Positions 32,666-41,145 of a stretch of DNA of 64,000 bases are shown here, in pieces. Each line of letters starts with the position of its first letter. Positions within the stretch are counted from its first letter, which is position 1. Source of the stretch: Rhodococcus sp. W8901 (lineage in GTDB: Bacteria; Actinomycetota; Actinomycetes; Mycobacteriales; Mycobacteriaceae). Location: NCBI RefSeq assembly GCF_013348805.1, contig NZ_CP054690.1, positions 3,038,001 through 3,102,000 of the forward strand, in the 5' to 3' direction. The translations under genes and the position numbers were made by a program. The notes beneath the pieces were generated by a model, which was given only the letters and a program-made list of their open reading frames with translations, had not been told where the DNA came from and made no database searches.

Positions 32666-33012
32666 GCCCCGAACAGTCGACGCCGCAGCGCCGCAGCGTT
32701 GCCGAAGATCCGGATACCGAGGACGACGATGATCGCCGTCGACAGCTGTGTCCCGACCCCGAGCTGGTCGCCGAGCCACACGATCAGCGCCGCGACCAGG
32801 ACGTTGAACACGAAGGAGACGACGAAGACCTTGGAGTCGAAGATCCCGTCGAGGTAGGCGCGCAGCCCGCCGAAGACGGCGTCGAGCGCGGCGACCACTG
32901 CGATCGGCAGATAGGGCTGGACGGCGTCGGGCACCTGCGGGCTGAACACGATCCCGAGCGCGATGCCGGCGACGAGCGCGAGCACTCCGTAGAGCGCGTA
33001 TCCACCTTTCAC
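32662..33012 (-). CDS. sbp: Small basic membrane protein (DUF1290, sbp)
   Basis: A 116-residue protein with three or four transmembrane helices and a basic C-terminus (RRRLF), matching Sbp/DUF1290 (Rv1824). In Bacillus, sbp lies near ftsA-ftsZ. It sits between two DUF881 genes and overlaps both by GTGA. Function unknown; co-translation implies that the three proteins act together. Confidence 0.9.
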   Translation of the reverse strand: MKGGYALYGVLALVAGIALGIVFSPQVPDAVQPYLPIAVVAALDAVFGGLRAYLDGIFDSKVFVVSFVFNVLVAALIVWLGDQLGVGTQLSTAIIVVLGIRIFGNAAALRRRLFGA

Positions 33013-33875
33013 GGTGCCCCCGTTTCCTGTGCGAATCTCACTTCACGACCGGCCGCTGCCGGGAGCTGCAGGTCGTCGGACTCGGCGATGGAGAATCCCA
33101 CGCCGTACAACTGCTGAACCGTCGACATCCGCAGATAGGCGTCACTCACCACGAACCCGGTCTGCAGCTTGCGCGGCGGACCGATGGCCGACACCCGGTA
33201 GGGCGACGGCACCGGCTGGTTGTCGACGAGCATCGCCCCGCCCGCCTGCCGGATGGTGACGGCCGGACCGACCCGCACGTCGCCGACGGCGACGGCCTCG
33301 GCGCCGCTCGCCCACAACGCGTTGACGACGGCCTGCAAGTCCCGGTCGAGCACGCCGGCCTGTGGGGAGCCGGGGACGCGCTGCGACGAGTCGGACAGGT
33401 CGGGCCTCGCCGCCGGATCGGTGAGGGTGACAACCAGCCCGGGTCCGTGCACCGGTTCGGCTGCGGCGGCGGACTCGAGCGTGCGCAACTGGTCGAGGAC
33501 CTGCGCGCCCTCGGCGTCGCCGGCGAGGACGGAGGCCCGGAGGTCGTCGACGCGGACGGTCAGCTCGTCCCGACCGGTGGCCAGGCCGCGGCCCCGATCC
33601 TCGGCGTCGCGCACCTTGGTCAGCATCTCGGTACGCGTCTGGTCCACATCGGAGGCGGACGAGGTCGCCTGCGCGTACGAGATCCCGAACACGAGTCCGA
33701 CCAGGACTGCGCCGAGCGAGATCCATGCTCCCGCCGCGATCTGGGTCGGTCTGGAGTGCCCCTGTTCCCGGTCCTCGGCTGCTCCGGCGTACCCGGGGTC
33801 GAGGTGGTCGTTCATTAGCGACTTCAGCAGCGACGGGACCGGATTCCGTCGGACCGGCCTGGGTGTACCTGTCAC
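33009..33875 (-). CDS. DUF881 membrane-anchored protein (Rv1823-like)
   Basis: A 288-residue paralogue of the other DUF881 protein: transmembrane helix near 48-68 (WISLGAVLVGLVFGISYA), coiled coil (about 75-125), then DUF881 (GPGLVVTLTDP, ALWASGAEAVAVG). The frame opens at 34556 but that part is antisense to nothing useful and lies inside pgsA in another frame; the GTG at 33875 overlaps the pgsA stop as GTGA. Confidence 0.87.
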   Translation of the reverse strand: MTGTPRPVRRNPVPSLLKSLMNDHLDPGYAGAAEDREQGHSRPTQIAAGAWISLGAVLVGLVFGISYAQATSSASDVDQTRTEMLTKVRDAEDRGRGLATGRDELTVRVDDLRASVLAGDAEGAQVLDQLRTLESAAAAEPVHGPGLVVTLTDPAARPDLSDSSQRVPGSPQAGVLDRDLQAVVNALWASGAEAVAVGDVRVGPAVTIRQAGGAMLVDNQPVPSPYRVSAIGPPRKLQTGFVVSDAYLRMSTVQQLYGVGFSIAESDDLQLPAAAGREVRFAQETGAP

Positions 33876-34495
33876 GGGCCGCTCCGGGTGACGGCGCGCG
33901 GCACCGTGCGAGCCACCTCGGCCGCCTTCGCGATGTACAGGCCCGCCGTCCAGACGTAGAGGACGGTGCCCCAGATCAGCAGCGCGTATCCCCACGGGTC
34001 GGCGATCGTGGCGAAGCCCCAGTCGAGTTGCGCCGCCAACAGGAGCGGGAGCGCGAACATCAATGCGAACGTCGCCGCCTTGCCGAGGTAGATGACCTCC
34101 GGCGGCGGAAGCCCGCGGCGACGGTAGACCGGCAGAGTGAACGCCAGGATCAGGTCCCGGCCGATGAGAATGGCCGCGACCCACCACGGGATGATGTCGC
34201 GTGCGACGAACGCGATCAGCGTCGTGATCACGTACAGCCGGTCCACCAGCGGATCGAGCAGGGCGCCCAGACGCGACATCTGGTTCAGCAGGCGGGCGAG
34301 CTTGCCGTCCGCCCAGTCGGTGAAGCCGCTGAGCATCAGGACCGCCAACGCCCACCCGTCGGCCTGGGGACCGAGCATCAGGTACAGGAACAGCGGCACA
34401 CCGGCGAGCCTGATCGCGCTGAGAAGATTCGGGATGGTGAGGATGCGATCGGCGTCCGGCTCCGAGCCCACGTTCTGCTGTCCTACCGCGTCCAC
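33872..34495 (-). CDS. pgsA: CDP-alcohol phosphatidyltransferase
   Basis: A 207-residue multi-pass membrane enzyme with the full CAP motif in DWADGKLAR...G...DPLVD (D-x2-D-G-x2-A-R-x8-G-x3-D-x3-D). Corresponds to Rv1822 pgsA2, annotated as CDP-diacylglycerol-glycerol-3-phosphate or cardiolipin-type transferase; the exact acceptor is unresolved. The start is GTG 34495, six bases after GAGAGGA; a TTG at 34501 is also possible. It heads the overlapping run to the DUF881 genes. Confidence 0.88.
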   Translation of the reverse strand: MDAVGQQNVGSEPDADRILTIPNLLSAIRLAGVPLFLYLMLGPQADGWALAVLMLSGFTDWADGKLARLLNQMSRLGALLDPLVDRLYVITTLIAFVARDIIPWWVAAILIGRDLILAFTLPVYRRRGLPPPEVIYLGKAATFALMFALPLLLAAQLDWGFATIADPWGYALLIWGTVLYVWTAGLYIAKAAEVARTVPRAVTRSGP

Positions 34496-34587
34496 CGACA
34501 ATCCTCTCGGGTTCCCGTCCCTGTCGCAGGCCAGCTTTCCACACCCGGTGTCCCATTTCAGGGACCGACCGTTCGGAGGCGGACCGG

Positions 34588-35661
34588 TCAGAGCCCCAGC
34601 TCGCAGCGCGGGACCCGCGCGAGTGCGCCCGCAGAGAGGCTGCCGAGGTAGAGCCAGTCCGGCGTCTCGCGGACGCCGGTCACGGGCGAGTAGCTCCCCT
34701 TCCCGCCCCGCAGGCTGTGCACCACGCGGCCGGCGCCGTCCAGCGCGAGCACCCAGGCCCGGTGTTCGGGATCGGGTTGCACGCGGCTCGGCAGATTAGC
34801 GGTGAGGATTCGCAGACTCGGGTACGGCGCCACCCGGTCCAGCAGCGCCATCCGGGGGCTGTACAGCGCCACCCAGAAGATGCCCTCGGCGGTCTGCGAC
34901 GTGACATTGTCGGGGATTCCGGGCAGGTTGTCCGCCCATACGGAGACGGCGCCGGCCCGCGGCCCCGTCAGCTCCACCCGCTGGATCCGGTACGAGCCCG
35001 TCTCGGCGACGATCACGTAGGACTCGTCGGTCGCGAGGCCGACACCGTTCGCGAACTGCAGACCGTCGGCGAGCAGGTCGATGTCACCGGTGCGTGGATC
35101 GAACCGCAGCAGACGTCCGGTACCGCTGTGCTCGAGTAGGTCGAGGCGGTGTTCCGGGACGGTGAACCGGGCCGACGAGTCGGTGAAGTAGACGATGCCG
35201 TCCCGGCCGACGGCGGAGTTGTTGCACGCCAACAGTGGCCGGCCCAGCGCCGAGTCGGCGAGCAGTTCGACGCGTCCGGTCTCGTCCACCCGCAGCAGCC
35301 CGCGTTCGCAGTCGCACACCAGGTAGCGGCCGTCGTCGAGGACCTCGACCCCGAGCGGACGGCCACCGGTGTGCGCGAGTTCGGTGGCGCGTCCGGCAGC
35401 GTCGAACCGCCACAGCCGGCCGTCGTCGCCGCCCGTGATCACCCGGCCGTCGCCGTCGACGGCGACGTCCTCGGGTCCGCGGCCGGTGGGCAGCCGCCAC
35501 TGCTCGGAGCCGTCGAGCTCGTGTCCGGGAGCGAACGGTCCCGTCTCGGCGGGCGCGGGCAGCGGTTGCCACGCGACCGGTTCGATGCCGGTGCGGTCGA
35601 GGGCGCGTAGAACCGTCCGCAGGATGCTCACGAGCCCGACGCTAGTCCGGCGCGCGAGCAC
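34588..35661 (-). CDS. SMP-30/strictosidine synthase-like beta-propeller
   Basis: A 357-residue six-bladed propeller protein. The segments QFANGVGLATDESYVIVAETGSY and PGIPDNVTS match strictosidine synthase-like/SMP-30 family signatures; relatives are lactonases or calcium-dependent hydrolases. No signal peptide is evident, so it is probably cytoplasmic. The GTG start lies 11 bp after the NUDIX stop; a second GTG at 35631 is possible. Substrate unknown. Confidence 0.82.
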   Translation of the reverse strand: MLARRTSVGLVSILRTVLRALDRTGIEPVAWQPLPAPAETGPFAPGHELDGSEQWRLPTGRGPEDVAVDGDGRVITGGDDGRLWRFDAAGRATELAHTGGRPLGVEVLDDGRYLVCDCERGLLRVDETGRVELLADSALGRPLLACNNSAVGRDGIVYFTDSSARFTVPEHRLDLLEHSGTGRLLRFDPRTGDIDLLADGLQFANGVGLATDESYVIVAETGSYRIQRVELTGPRAGAVSVWADNLPGIPDNVTSQTAEGIFWVALYSPRMALLDRVAPYPSLRILTANLPSRVQPDPEHRAWVLALDGAGRVVHSLRGGKGSYSPVTGVRETPDWLYLGSLSAGALARVPRCELGL

Positions 35662-35672
35662 TCACGCGGGTT

Positions 35673-36290
35673 TCAGCGCCACGCGAAGGCGGGCTGCGCG
35701 AACGACGCGACCCGGGTGTGCCGCCCGTGCAGGACCACCTCGCAGAACTGATGGATCACCGCACCGGTGGGGGCGTGGATGTGCTCACCGCGGAAGGGCC
35801 AGCACGCGACGCGCTCGGTGGATCCGGGGATCGTCGTGTACTGCGTCGGGACGTCGAGTTCGTCCAGCGCGATCGCGAACACGTGGGCCACCTCGTCCGG
35901 GCTGGGCACCACGGACGCGATCGGCTGCTCCGACCACACCACGTACGGGGTCATGATGTAGCCGGAGTGGGTGACGAAGTCGTCGAGCCTCCCGAGTACG
36001 TCCTCGGGGCCGACGTGCACCCCGAGTTCCTCACCGAGCTCGCGCAGGGCCGCGTCCTGCGCCGTTTCCCCCGGGTCGAGCCGTCCGCCGGGCAGCGCGA
36101 ACTGGCCCGCATGGGCGCGCATCTTCGAGGGCCGCAGCGTCAAGGGGAACACCGGAGCACCGTCCTCGCCGCGCATGACCGCGATCGCGACGGCCGCCTC
36201 ACGACGGCCGGCGCGGGCCGCCGATTCGGGCTCGAAGGCCCTCAACGCAAGTTCGATCCGTTCCCGGGTGCCGCTCGTCGAATCCGCCAT
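35673..36290 (-). CDS. NUDIX hydrolase, CoA pyrophosphatase type
   Basis: A 205-residue NUDIX protein with a full box GRLDPGETAQDAALRELGEE (then LGV). The preceding PLTLRPSKMRAHAGQFALPGG resembles the NuCoA motif (LLTxRSxxLxxHxGQxxFPGG) of coenzyme A diphosphatases, so CoA or acyl-CoA cleavage is likely. It probably forms a transcript with the propeller gene 11 bp downstream, and is divergent from the secreted protein at 36372. Confidence 0.85.
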   Translation of the reverse strand: MADSTSGTRERIELALRAFEPESAARAGRREAAVAIAVMRGEDGAPVFPLTLRPSKMRAHAGQFALPGGRLDPGETAQDAALRELGEELGVHVGPEDVLGRLDDFVTHSGYIMTPYVVWSEQPIASVVPSPDEVAHVFAIALDELDVPTQYTTIPGSTERVACWPFRGEHIHAPTGAVIHQFCEVVLHGRHTRVASFAQPAFAWR

Positions 36291-36371
36291 GACCGCCTCC
36301 TGCGTGCCGAACCGCTGTTCGCCCGATCATGCCCCATCCGTCCGGGGGCCTCGATATCGTGAAGGCCTGCG

Positions 36372-37646
36372 ATGGGGGTTGCAATGCGCATGTCGCCGCG
36401 ATCGATCGTCCGCCGCGTCCTGGGCGGCTCGGCCGCCCTGTGTGCCGCGGCCGCGCTCGTCGCAGCGCCCACTCCGGCAATTGCCGCGCCCGTCGATCCG
36501 CCGCCCTGTGCGTGGCGATTCATGTCCGACGGTCAGTCGCTCGATGTCGCTTTCCCGGATACCAACGCCACCTACTGGGTCCTCCCTTACGCCCTCGGTC
36601 CGCGGGATTCCATCGAGCTGTCCGGCGCCTTCCCGTCCGCACGCTACTTCTCGCTCAACACCTACGGCACGGACCTCGACACGATCGACACGTTGCGGGA
36701 CGACCAGATTCTCCCCGACCCCGGGAGCGGGAATCCCTTCACCGACGCCGACAACCGTTCGCTGCCACCCGATCAGCGGCGGTGGCACGCGACGCTGGTG
36801 TCCGGACCGGCCGACCGTACGCGCAACGAGATTCGGGCCCTGCGGGACGACGCCGCGCCGGTCGGCTTCCTGATCGTCCGGGTCTACGTTCCCGACGATC
36901 CAGGCTCGCTCAGCGGCGGCGTGCCGCTACCCGATGTCACCTACAGGCTCGGTGGAGCGACCGTCCTGGTGCAGCCGTGCTCGCAGCCGTTCGACCCGAA
37001 ATCGTCCTCGGGCCCGGTCGCCGATGTGGCTCGGCGCGGTATCGACCGGGCGATCGAAACCGCCGCGTCGGGCACCTTCCGCAGCGACACACCCGAGGCG
37101 GTGTTCGTGAACCCGGCCAGCACGTCGGGCCTGTTTCCGAACGGCGACAACAAGTACATCGCCGCCCAGTTGACTCATCGGCTCGGACGGGTCGCCGTGG
37201 TGCGCGGCAAGGCGCCGTCGTTCCCCGACACCCGCGCGGGCGTGTCCGCGATCGAGCCGGATCGTCAGGTGCGTTACTGGTCGATGTGCCAGAACGACCT
37301 GGTCTCGCCGTACCCGGTGGTGGCGTGCGCCGCGGACTTCCAGACCCGGGTCGACGACGACGGCTGGTACACGTTCGTCGTTGGCGCCCCCGAGGACCTG
37401 CCGGCCTCGGATTCGACGGTCACGGTGCTGCCGTGGGGGTCGACCGACGTCCCGAAGAAGGTCCTGATCCTGCGGAACATGCTGCCGTCACCGGACTTCT
37501 ACCCGATGTCGGTCCAGGCGTCCCAGTCCGGCGACATCGATCCCGCCGTCTCGATGGGGCCGTACTACCCCACGGTCGCCTACTGTTCCGCCTCCACGTT
37601 CGCCGCGCGGGGTTACCACGGCTGTTTCGAGGGCCCGCAATCATGA
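36372..37646 (+). CDS. Secreted protein of unknown function
   Basis: A 424-residue protein with a Sec/Tat-compatible signal peptide (RRVLGGSAALCAAAALVAA, cleavage after AIA near 39). The mature part has motifs ARYFSLNTYG, VGFLIVRVYVPD, GGVPLPDV and QVRYWSMCQND, and several cysteines. I recall the style from secreted actinobacterial proteins but cannot name a function. ATG 36372 (after GAAGG) or 36384 (after GGGGG) may be the start. Its stop overlaps the ATG of the next gene (ATGA). Confidence 0.75.
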   Translation: MGVAMRMSPRSIVRRVLGGSAALCAAAALVAAPTPAIAAPVDPPPCAWRFMSDGQSLDVAFPDTNATYWVLPYALGPRDSIELSGAFPSARYFSLNTYGTDLDTIDTLRDDQILPDPGSGNPFTDADNRSLPPDQRRWHATLVSGPADRTRNEIRALRDDAAPVGFLIVRVYVPDDPGSLSGGVPLPDVTYRLGGATVLVQPCSQPFDPKSSSGPVADVARRGIDRAIETAASGTFRSDTPEAVFVNPASTSGLFPNGDNKYIAAQLTHRLGRVAVVRGKAPSFPDTRAGVSAIEPDRQVRYWSMCQNDLVSPYPVVACAADFQTRVDDDGWYTFVVGAPEDLPASDSTVTVLPWGSTDVPKKVLILRNMLPSPDFYPMSVQASQSGDIDPAVSMGPYYPTVAYCSASTFAARGYHGCFEGPQS

Positions 37647-38113
37647 GCTACGACATCCGGATTCGCGACATCGACGAACAACCGACCGGCGTCGTCGACG
37701 GCAACGTCGACGTCGACTCCATCGCCGCGTTCCTGGGCCCGGCGTTCGCTGAGGTGGCCCGCGCCGCTGCAGCCCAGGACATCGTGATCGTCGGCCCACC
37801 GTTCGGACGGTTCCGGCCGCGCTCCGACGGCATCTGGAACGTCGAGGCGGGCTTCCCGCTGGCGCGCACGATCGAGCCCACCGGCCGGGTCGAGTCGGCG
37901 GCGCTGCCGGCAGGTCGGTGCGCGAGCACAGTGCACGTCGGCAGCTACGACACGGTCGAGTCGGCCTACATCGCGCTGACCCAGTGGATCGCCGAACACG
38001 GTTACGCCACAACCGGCGAGCCGTGGGAATGCTATCTCGACGACCCCGACGTCCCCCTGCCCCGCACCGAGATCATCATGCCGATCGTGTGGCCCGTCGC
38101 GAGCGGGAACTGA
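37643..38113 (+). CDS. GyrI-like/AraC effector-binding domain protein
   Basis: A 156-residue protein made only of a GyrI-like ligand-binding domain (SOUL/BmrR fold): GPPFGRFRP, RVESAALPAGRCASTVHVGSYD and a final EIIMPIVWP strand. No DNA-binding domain is attached. Such proteins bind or hydrolyse small molecules, or mask gyrase. The ATG overlaps the stop of the secreted-protein gene, so translation is coupled. Confidence 0.8.
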   Translation: MSYDIRIRDIDEQPTGVVDGNVDVDSIAAFLGPAFAEVARAAAAQDIVIVGPPFGRFRPRSDGIWNVEAGFPLARTIEPTGRVESAALPAGRCASTVHVGSYDTVESAYIALTQWIAEHGYATTGEPWECYLDDPDVPLPRTEIIMPIVWPVASGN

Positions 38114-38163
38114 GCACGCCCCGGAAGAGATCTTGTCGCCCTGGTAGGGCAAGATTCCGCATC

Positions 38164-38664
38164 GTGATCCGCTCGGCCCGCTTCGGCTTCTTCTCCGCTC
38201 TCTCCGCCACTGCTCTGATCCTCACGGGCTGCAGCGGCACTCCCACCGACGGGGAGCCCGTCGTCATTGCCCACCCGACCCCCGACGCGACCACCTCGGC
38301 CGCTCCGACGGAAGCCGTCCCGGCAACCCATGCGACACCGCGCACTTCCGTCGCAGGACCATCGTCGCTCCCCGTCGGCGACTCCCCCGCCGTCGTCGCA
38401 CCGCCCGAGCGCGAGACCGAACCGAACAGCACCCTCACCAGCGAGGACATCCTGTTCCTGTCGTACATCACCGAATTCACGCTGATGGAGAAGTCGGAGA
38501 GCGATCAGATCCGGATGGGTCTGTCGATGTGCAATTCGCTGTACCGCGGGCAGAGTAAGCCCGATCTGACCACCGAGTACCTCGGTGACGGCCGCTACAC
38601 CACCGCCGAGGTCACCAACGTCCTCGGCGCCGCGACGGTCGCGTACTGCCCCGACTTCGTCTGA
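38164..38664 (+). CDS. Putative lipoprotein with DUF732-like domain
   Basis: A 166-residue protein: signal peptide ending in the lipobox LTGC (Cys near 24), a Pro/Thr/Ser-rich linker (about 27-85) and a C-terminal domain with two cysteines (MGLSMCNSLYRG, AYCPDFV) in the DUF732 pattern common in mycobacterial exported proteins. The GTG at 38164 is chosen because the signal peptide begins there. Function unknown. Confidence 0.7.
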   Translation: MIRSARFGFFSALSATALILTGCSGTPTDGEPVVIAHPTPDATTSAAPTEAVPATHATPRTSVAGPSSLPVGDSPAVVAPPERETEPNSTLTSEDILFLSYITEFTLMEKSESDQIRMGLSMCNSLYRGQSKPDLTTEYLGDGRYTTAEVTNVLGAATVAYCPDFV

Positions 38665-38674
38665 GCACGTTCCG

Positions 38675-38890
38675 ATGAGCGAACAGATCTCGTACGACGC
38701 GATGCGCCGCCTCCTCGGGCTGCCCGAGGCGCCCGCTCGAACACCCGCTCCGTGGGCGGTCCGCAAGATCCGCGTCGGTGACGACTGTGGGCGGTGGGGC
38801 GTCTGGAGGTACACCGGCTGTGCCGCCCCGATGCACGTCCTCGTCGCGACGTACGACAACTGGCCGGACGCGATCACCCGCATCCGCTGA
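38675..38890 (+). CDS. Small hypothetical protein, 71 residues
   Basis: Begins 10 bp after the lipoprotein stop with ATG (MSEQISYDAMRRLLGLPEA). The C-terminal half (CGRWGVWRYTGCAAPMHVLV, TYDNWPDAITRIR) has a compact, conserved look. No family recognised. Probably cotranscribed with the lipoprotein gene. Confidence 0.5.
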   Translation: MSEQISYDAMRRLLGLPEAPARTPAPWAVRKIRVGDDCGRWGVWRYTGCAAPMHVLVATYDNWPDAITRIR

Positions 38891-38980
38891 GGGTTTCCGC
38901 GTGTGCCGTCGAGCAGATGCGCATTCGAACATCGTTCGCATCCTCTACCGGAGGGCCGTTCGATCGAGGGGTGCGGCTTC

Positions 38981-39916
38981 CTACATCCGGCCGCCGACGC
39001 CGCCTGTGGGGGCGATCTGCTCGATGATGGCGAGATCGTCGGGAGTCAGGTCCAGTTCGGCCGCGGTGACGTTCTGGTCGACGCGCTGCGGGTTGCGCGA
39101 TCCCGGGATCGGGACGATGTAGTCCTCGCGGGTCAGCAGCCACGCCAGTGACAGCTGCGCGAGCGTGGCGCCCTTGCTTCCGGCGAGTGCGGTCAACTCG
39201 TCGACGACGGCGATGTTGGCGTGAAAGTTCTCCGGCGCCCACCAGGGGATGTGCTGGCGGAAGTCGTCGGCGTCATAGCTCTCACGGGAGGCTACCGCGC
39301 CGCTGAGGAAGCCCCGGGCCAGCGGTGAATAGGCGACGAATCCGATACCGAGCTCCTGGAGGACGGGGAACAGGGATTCGACGTCGCGCGCGAAGATCGA
39401 GTACTCGGTCTGCAGCACCGAGATCGGGTGTACCGCGTGCGCGGCGCGGATGGTGGACTCGTCCGCCTCGGACAGCCCCAGATACTTGACCTTGCCTGCC
39501 TCGACGAACTCCTTCATCGTGCCGACCACGTCTTCGATCGGAATGTTCGGGTCGGGGCGATGCTGGTAGAGCACGTCGATCGTGTCGACGCGGAGGTTGC
39601 GCAGACTGGACTCGACCACCTCGCGGATGTGAGTCGGGCGCGAGTCGAGGCCGAAAGAGCGGGTGAAGCCGAACTTCGTCGCAATGACCACGTCGTCGCG
39701 AATGGGTGCCAGCGCCCGTCCGAGCAGTTTCTCGCCTTCGCCCCAGCCGTACATCTCGGCGGTGTCGAACATCGTCACGCCCAGCTCATGGGCCTTTCGG
39801 ATCGCGGCGATCGACTCGGTGTCGTCGGTGGGGCCATAACCCGTGGCGGTGCCCATCGCCCCGTAGCCGAGAGCGGCAGCGGTCAGGCCCTGCCGGCCGA
39901 GAGTGCGAGTGTCCAT
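38981..39916 (-). CDS. Aldo/keto reductase
   Basis: A 311-residue NADPH-dependent oxidoreductase of the AKR superfamily. The catalytic tetrad is visible: Asp and Tyr in MFDTAEMYG, Lys in IATKFGF, His in LYQHRPD; the cofactor region is IPGSRNPQRVDQN. It is closest to the AKR13/YakC style. It is divergent from a TetR gene 77 bp away, which probably controls it. Confidence 0.92.
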   Translation of the reverse strand: MDTRTLGRQGLTAAALGYGAMGTATGYGPTDDTESIAAIRKAHELGVTMFDTAEMYGWGEGEKLLGRALAPIRDDVVIATKFGFTRSFGLDSRPTHIREVVESSLRNLRVDTIDVLYQHRPDPNIPIEDVVGTMKEFVEAGKVKYLGLSEADESTIRAAHAVHPISVLQTEYSIFARDVESLFPVLQELGIGFVAYSPLARGFLSGAVASRESYDADDFRQHIPWWAPENFHANIAVVDELTALAGSKGATLAQLSLAWLLTREDYIVPIPGSRNPQRVDQNVTAAELDLTPDDLAIIEQIAPTGGVGGRM

Positions 39917-39993
39917 GATGAAGCCTTTCGTCGATTGTCATGATGCGTCATACGTGGCAGTCTCTGACACTTTCGACACTGTACGCTTCCATC
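39917..39993. promoter_or_regulatory. Divergent AKR/TetR promoter region
   Basis: 77 bp between the two starts. It contains ATGATGCGTCAT (arms ATGA/TCAT) and the near-repeats TGACACT and CGACACT close to the TetR start. One of these is a plausible TetR operator; none is a convincing palindrome longer than 5 bp per arm. Confidence 0.35.
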
Positions 39994-40593
39994 GTGGAAA
40001 GCTCATCGAATCCGGGCCTGCGCGACATCACGCGCGAGGCCGTGCGTGCACGGATCGCCAAGGTCGCGATCGACCTGTTCGCCCAGCAGGGTTTCGATGC
40101 GGTCACCGTCGAGCAGATCGCCGCCGAGGTGGGCATTTCGGCCCGCAGCTTCCACCGCTACTTCCCGGCCAAGGAAGACGCCGTCATCGGCGACCTCGTT
40201 CCCTGGGGTGAGTTCGTCCGCGACGCCTTCGCCGCGCGGCCGGCCGATGAACCGGTCTGGGATTCTCTGCGCGTGTCCTTCGAAGCCCTGCTGGCTCAAC
40301 CGAACAGGGACGAACAAGGAAGCAAGAGGACCATGCGCGTTCTGACGAGCGCAGCGTCCCTACGCGCTCGCAACCTGGAGAAGCATCTACTGTGGGCGAG
40401 TCTGCTCACCCCGCTCGTGCAGGAGCGACTCGCCGGCGATCTCGCGGTACTGCGAGCACAGACACTGGTGCAGGCGTCGCTGGCCTGCTTCGACGTTGCG
40501 ATGACCACCTGGGCGGAGCCTGACGAGACCATGGACGCGGTGGAACTCCTGCGTCGATCCTTCGCCACGCTCGCCCCCAAGTATCCGACATAG
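39994..40593 (+). CDS. TetR-family transcriptional regulator
   Basis: A 199-residue regulator with an N-terminal TetR helix-turn-helix (ITREAVRARIAKVAIDLF, then TVEQIAAEVGISARSFHRYF and KEDAV). The C-terminal domain resembles the MftR-like type with late Trp/Glu/Asp-rich helix. GTG 39994 is taken as the start; the frame opens at 39940 inside the promoter. It probably represses the divergent aldo/keto reductase. The ligand is unknown. Confidence 0.88.
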   Translation: MESSSNPGLRDITREAVRARIAKVAIDLFAQQGFDAVTVEQIAAEVGISARSFHRYFPAKEDAVIGDLVPWGEFVRDAFAARPADEPVWDSLRVSFEALLAQPNRDEQGSKRTMRVLTSAASLRARNLEKHLLWASLLTPLVQERLAGDLAVLRAQTLVQASLACFDVAMTTWAEPDETMDAVELLRRSFATLAPKYPT

Positions 40594-40644
40594 GGCCGAC
40601 TACAGCGCTCCACGTCCCGTGAAGCCGGCCCGCCGAGGGGATTG

Positions 40645-40755
40645 TCCACCTCGTTCACGAACCGGGTGGGATCGCCGGTGCGCGCCAGCATGCGAGCCGC
40701 AGTCACGACACCGACACCGGGGATCTTCAGGAGCTTGGCGCCACCGGCGGCGAGC
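40645..40755 (-). pseudogene. IS110-family transposase remnant
   Basis: On the - strand, one frame reads KLLKIPGVGVVTAARMLART followed by GDPTRFVNE. This is the Transposase_20 motif of IS110/IS116/IS902 transposases. Coding similarity ends abruptly on both sides: no RuvC-like DEDD domain and no remaining C-terminus. It is a short relic of a lost insertion sequence. Confidence 0.65.
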
Positions 40756-41145
40756 TGCGGTCACCGCGCACCAATTCGAAGTGCAGCGCCAGTTCGGTTG
40801 CGGCAGGGCGGATCACGGAGGCGCGATCGGCACGACGTCGTGCGGGCCGCGCTCTGAGCGAACACGCTTGTTGTTGAACCATGCTTTCGATGGCTCGCTC
40901 AAACGGATAGACGAAGCCGAAGAGTAGAGAAGTTGCTCCCGCATCGCGAGAGTCCGCCGCGGCACCAGAGATCCCACCCGCCCGCAAGGGGCTCGGGGCC
41001 GGATCACCGGCCGTAACGCCGATCTCGTCACACCGACCGGGTGGGCGGTGGCTCCCTTTCGAAATGTGCGTTCGAAATGCGTGCGGAAGCCACCGCCTGC
41101 AACTTCCCGGGATCCGTCAAGAACGGGACGTCACCACCACTCGAG
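40756..41145. other. Degenerate non-coding stretch
   Basis: No intact gene is supported. On the - strand around 40840-40930 a frame reads SKAWFNNKRVRSERG, which vaguely resembles integrase-core ends of IS transposases, but is too short to call. A hairpin (41044-41097) encloses a direct repeat. Confidence 0.4.
41044..41097. repeat. Hairpin enclosing a direct repeat
   Basis: Arms GGCGGTGGCT (41044-41053) and AGCCACCGCC (41088-41097); the loop holds TTCGAAATG twice (41059-41067, 41071-41079). Confidence 0.6.

Noticed and set aside
33876-34556. N-terminal extension of the DUF881 protein
   Set aside because: It is an off-frame reading of pgsA; the GTG overlapping the pgsA stop fits the operon pattern.
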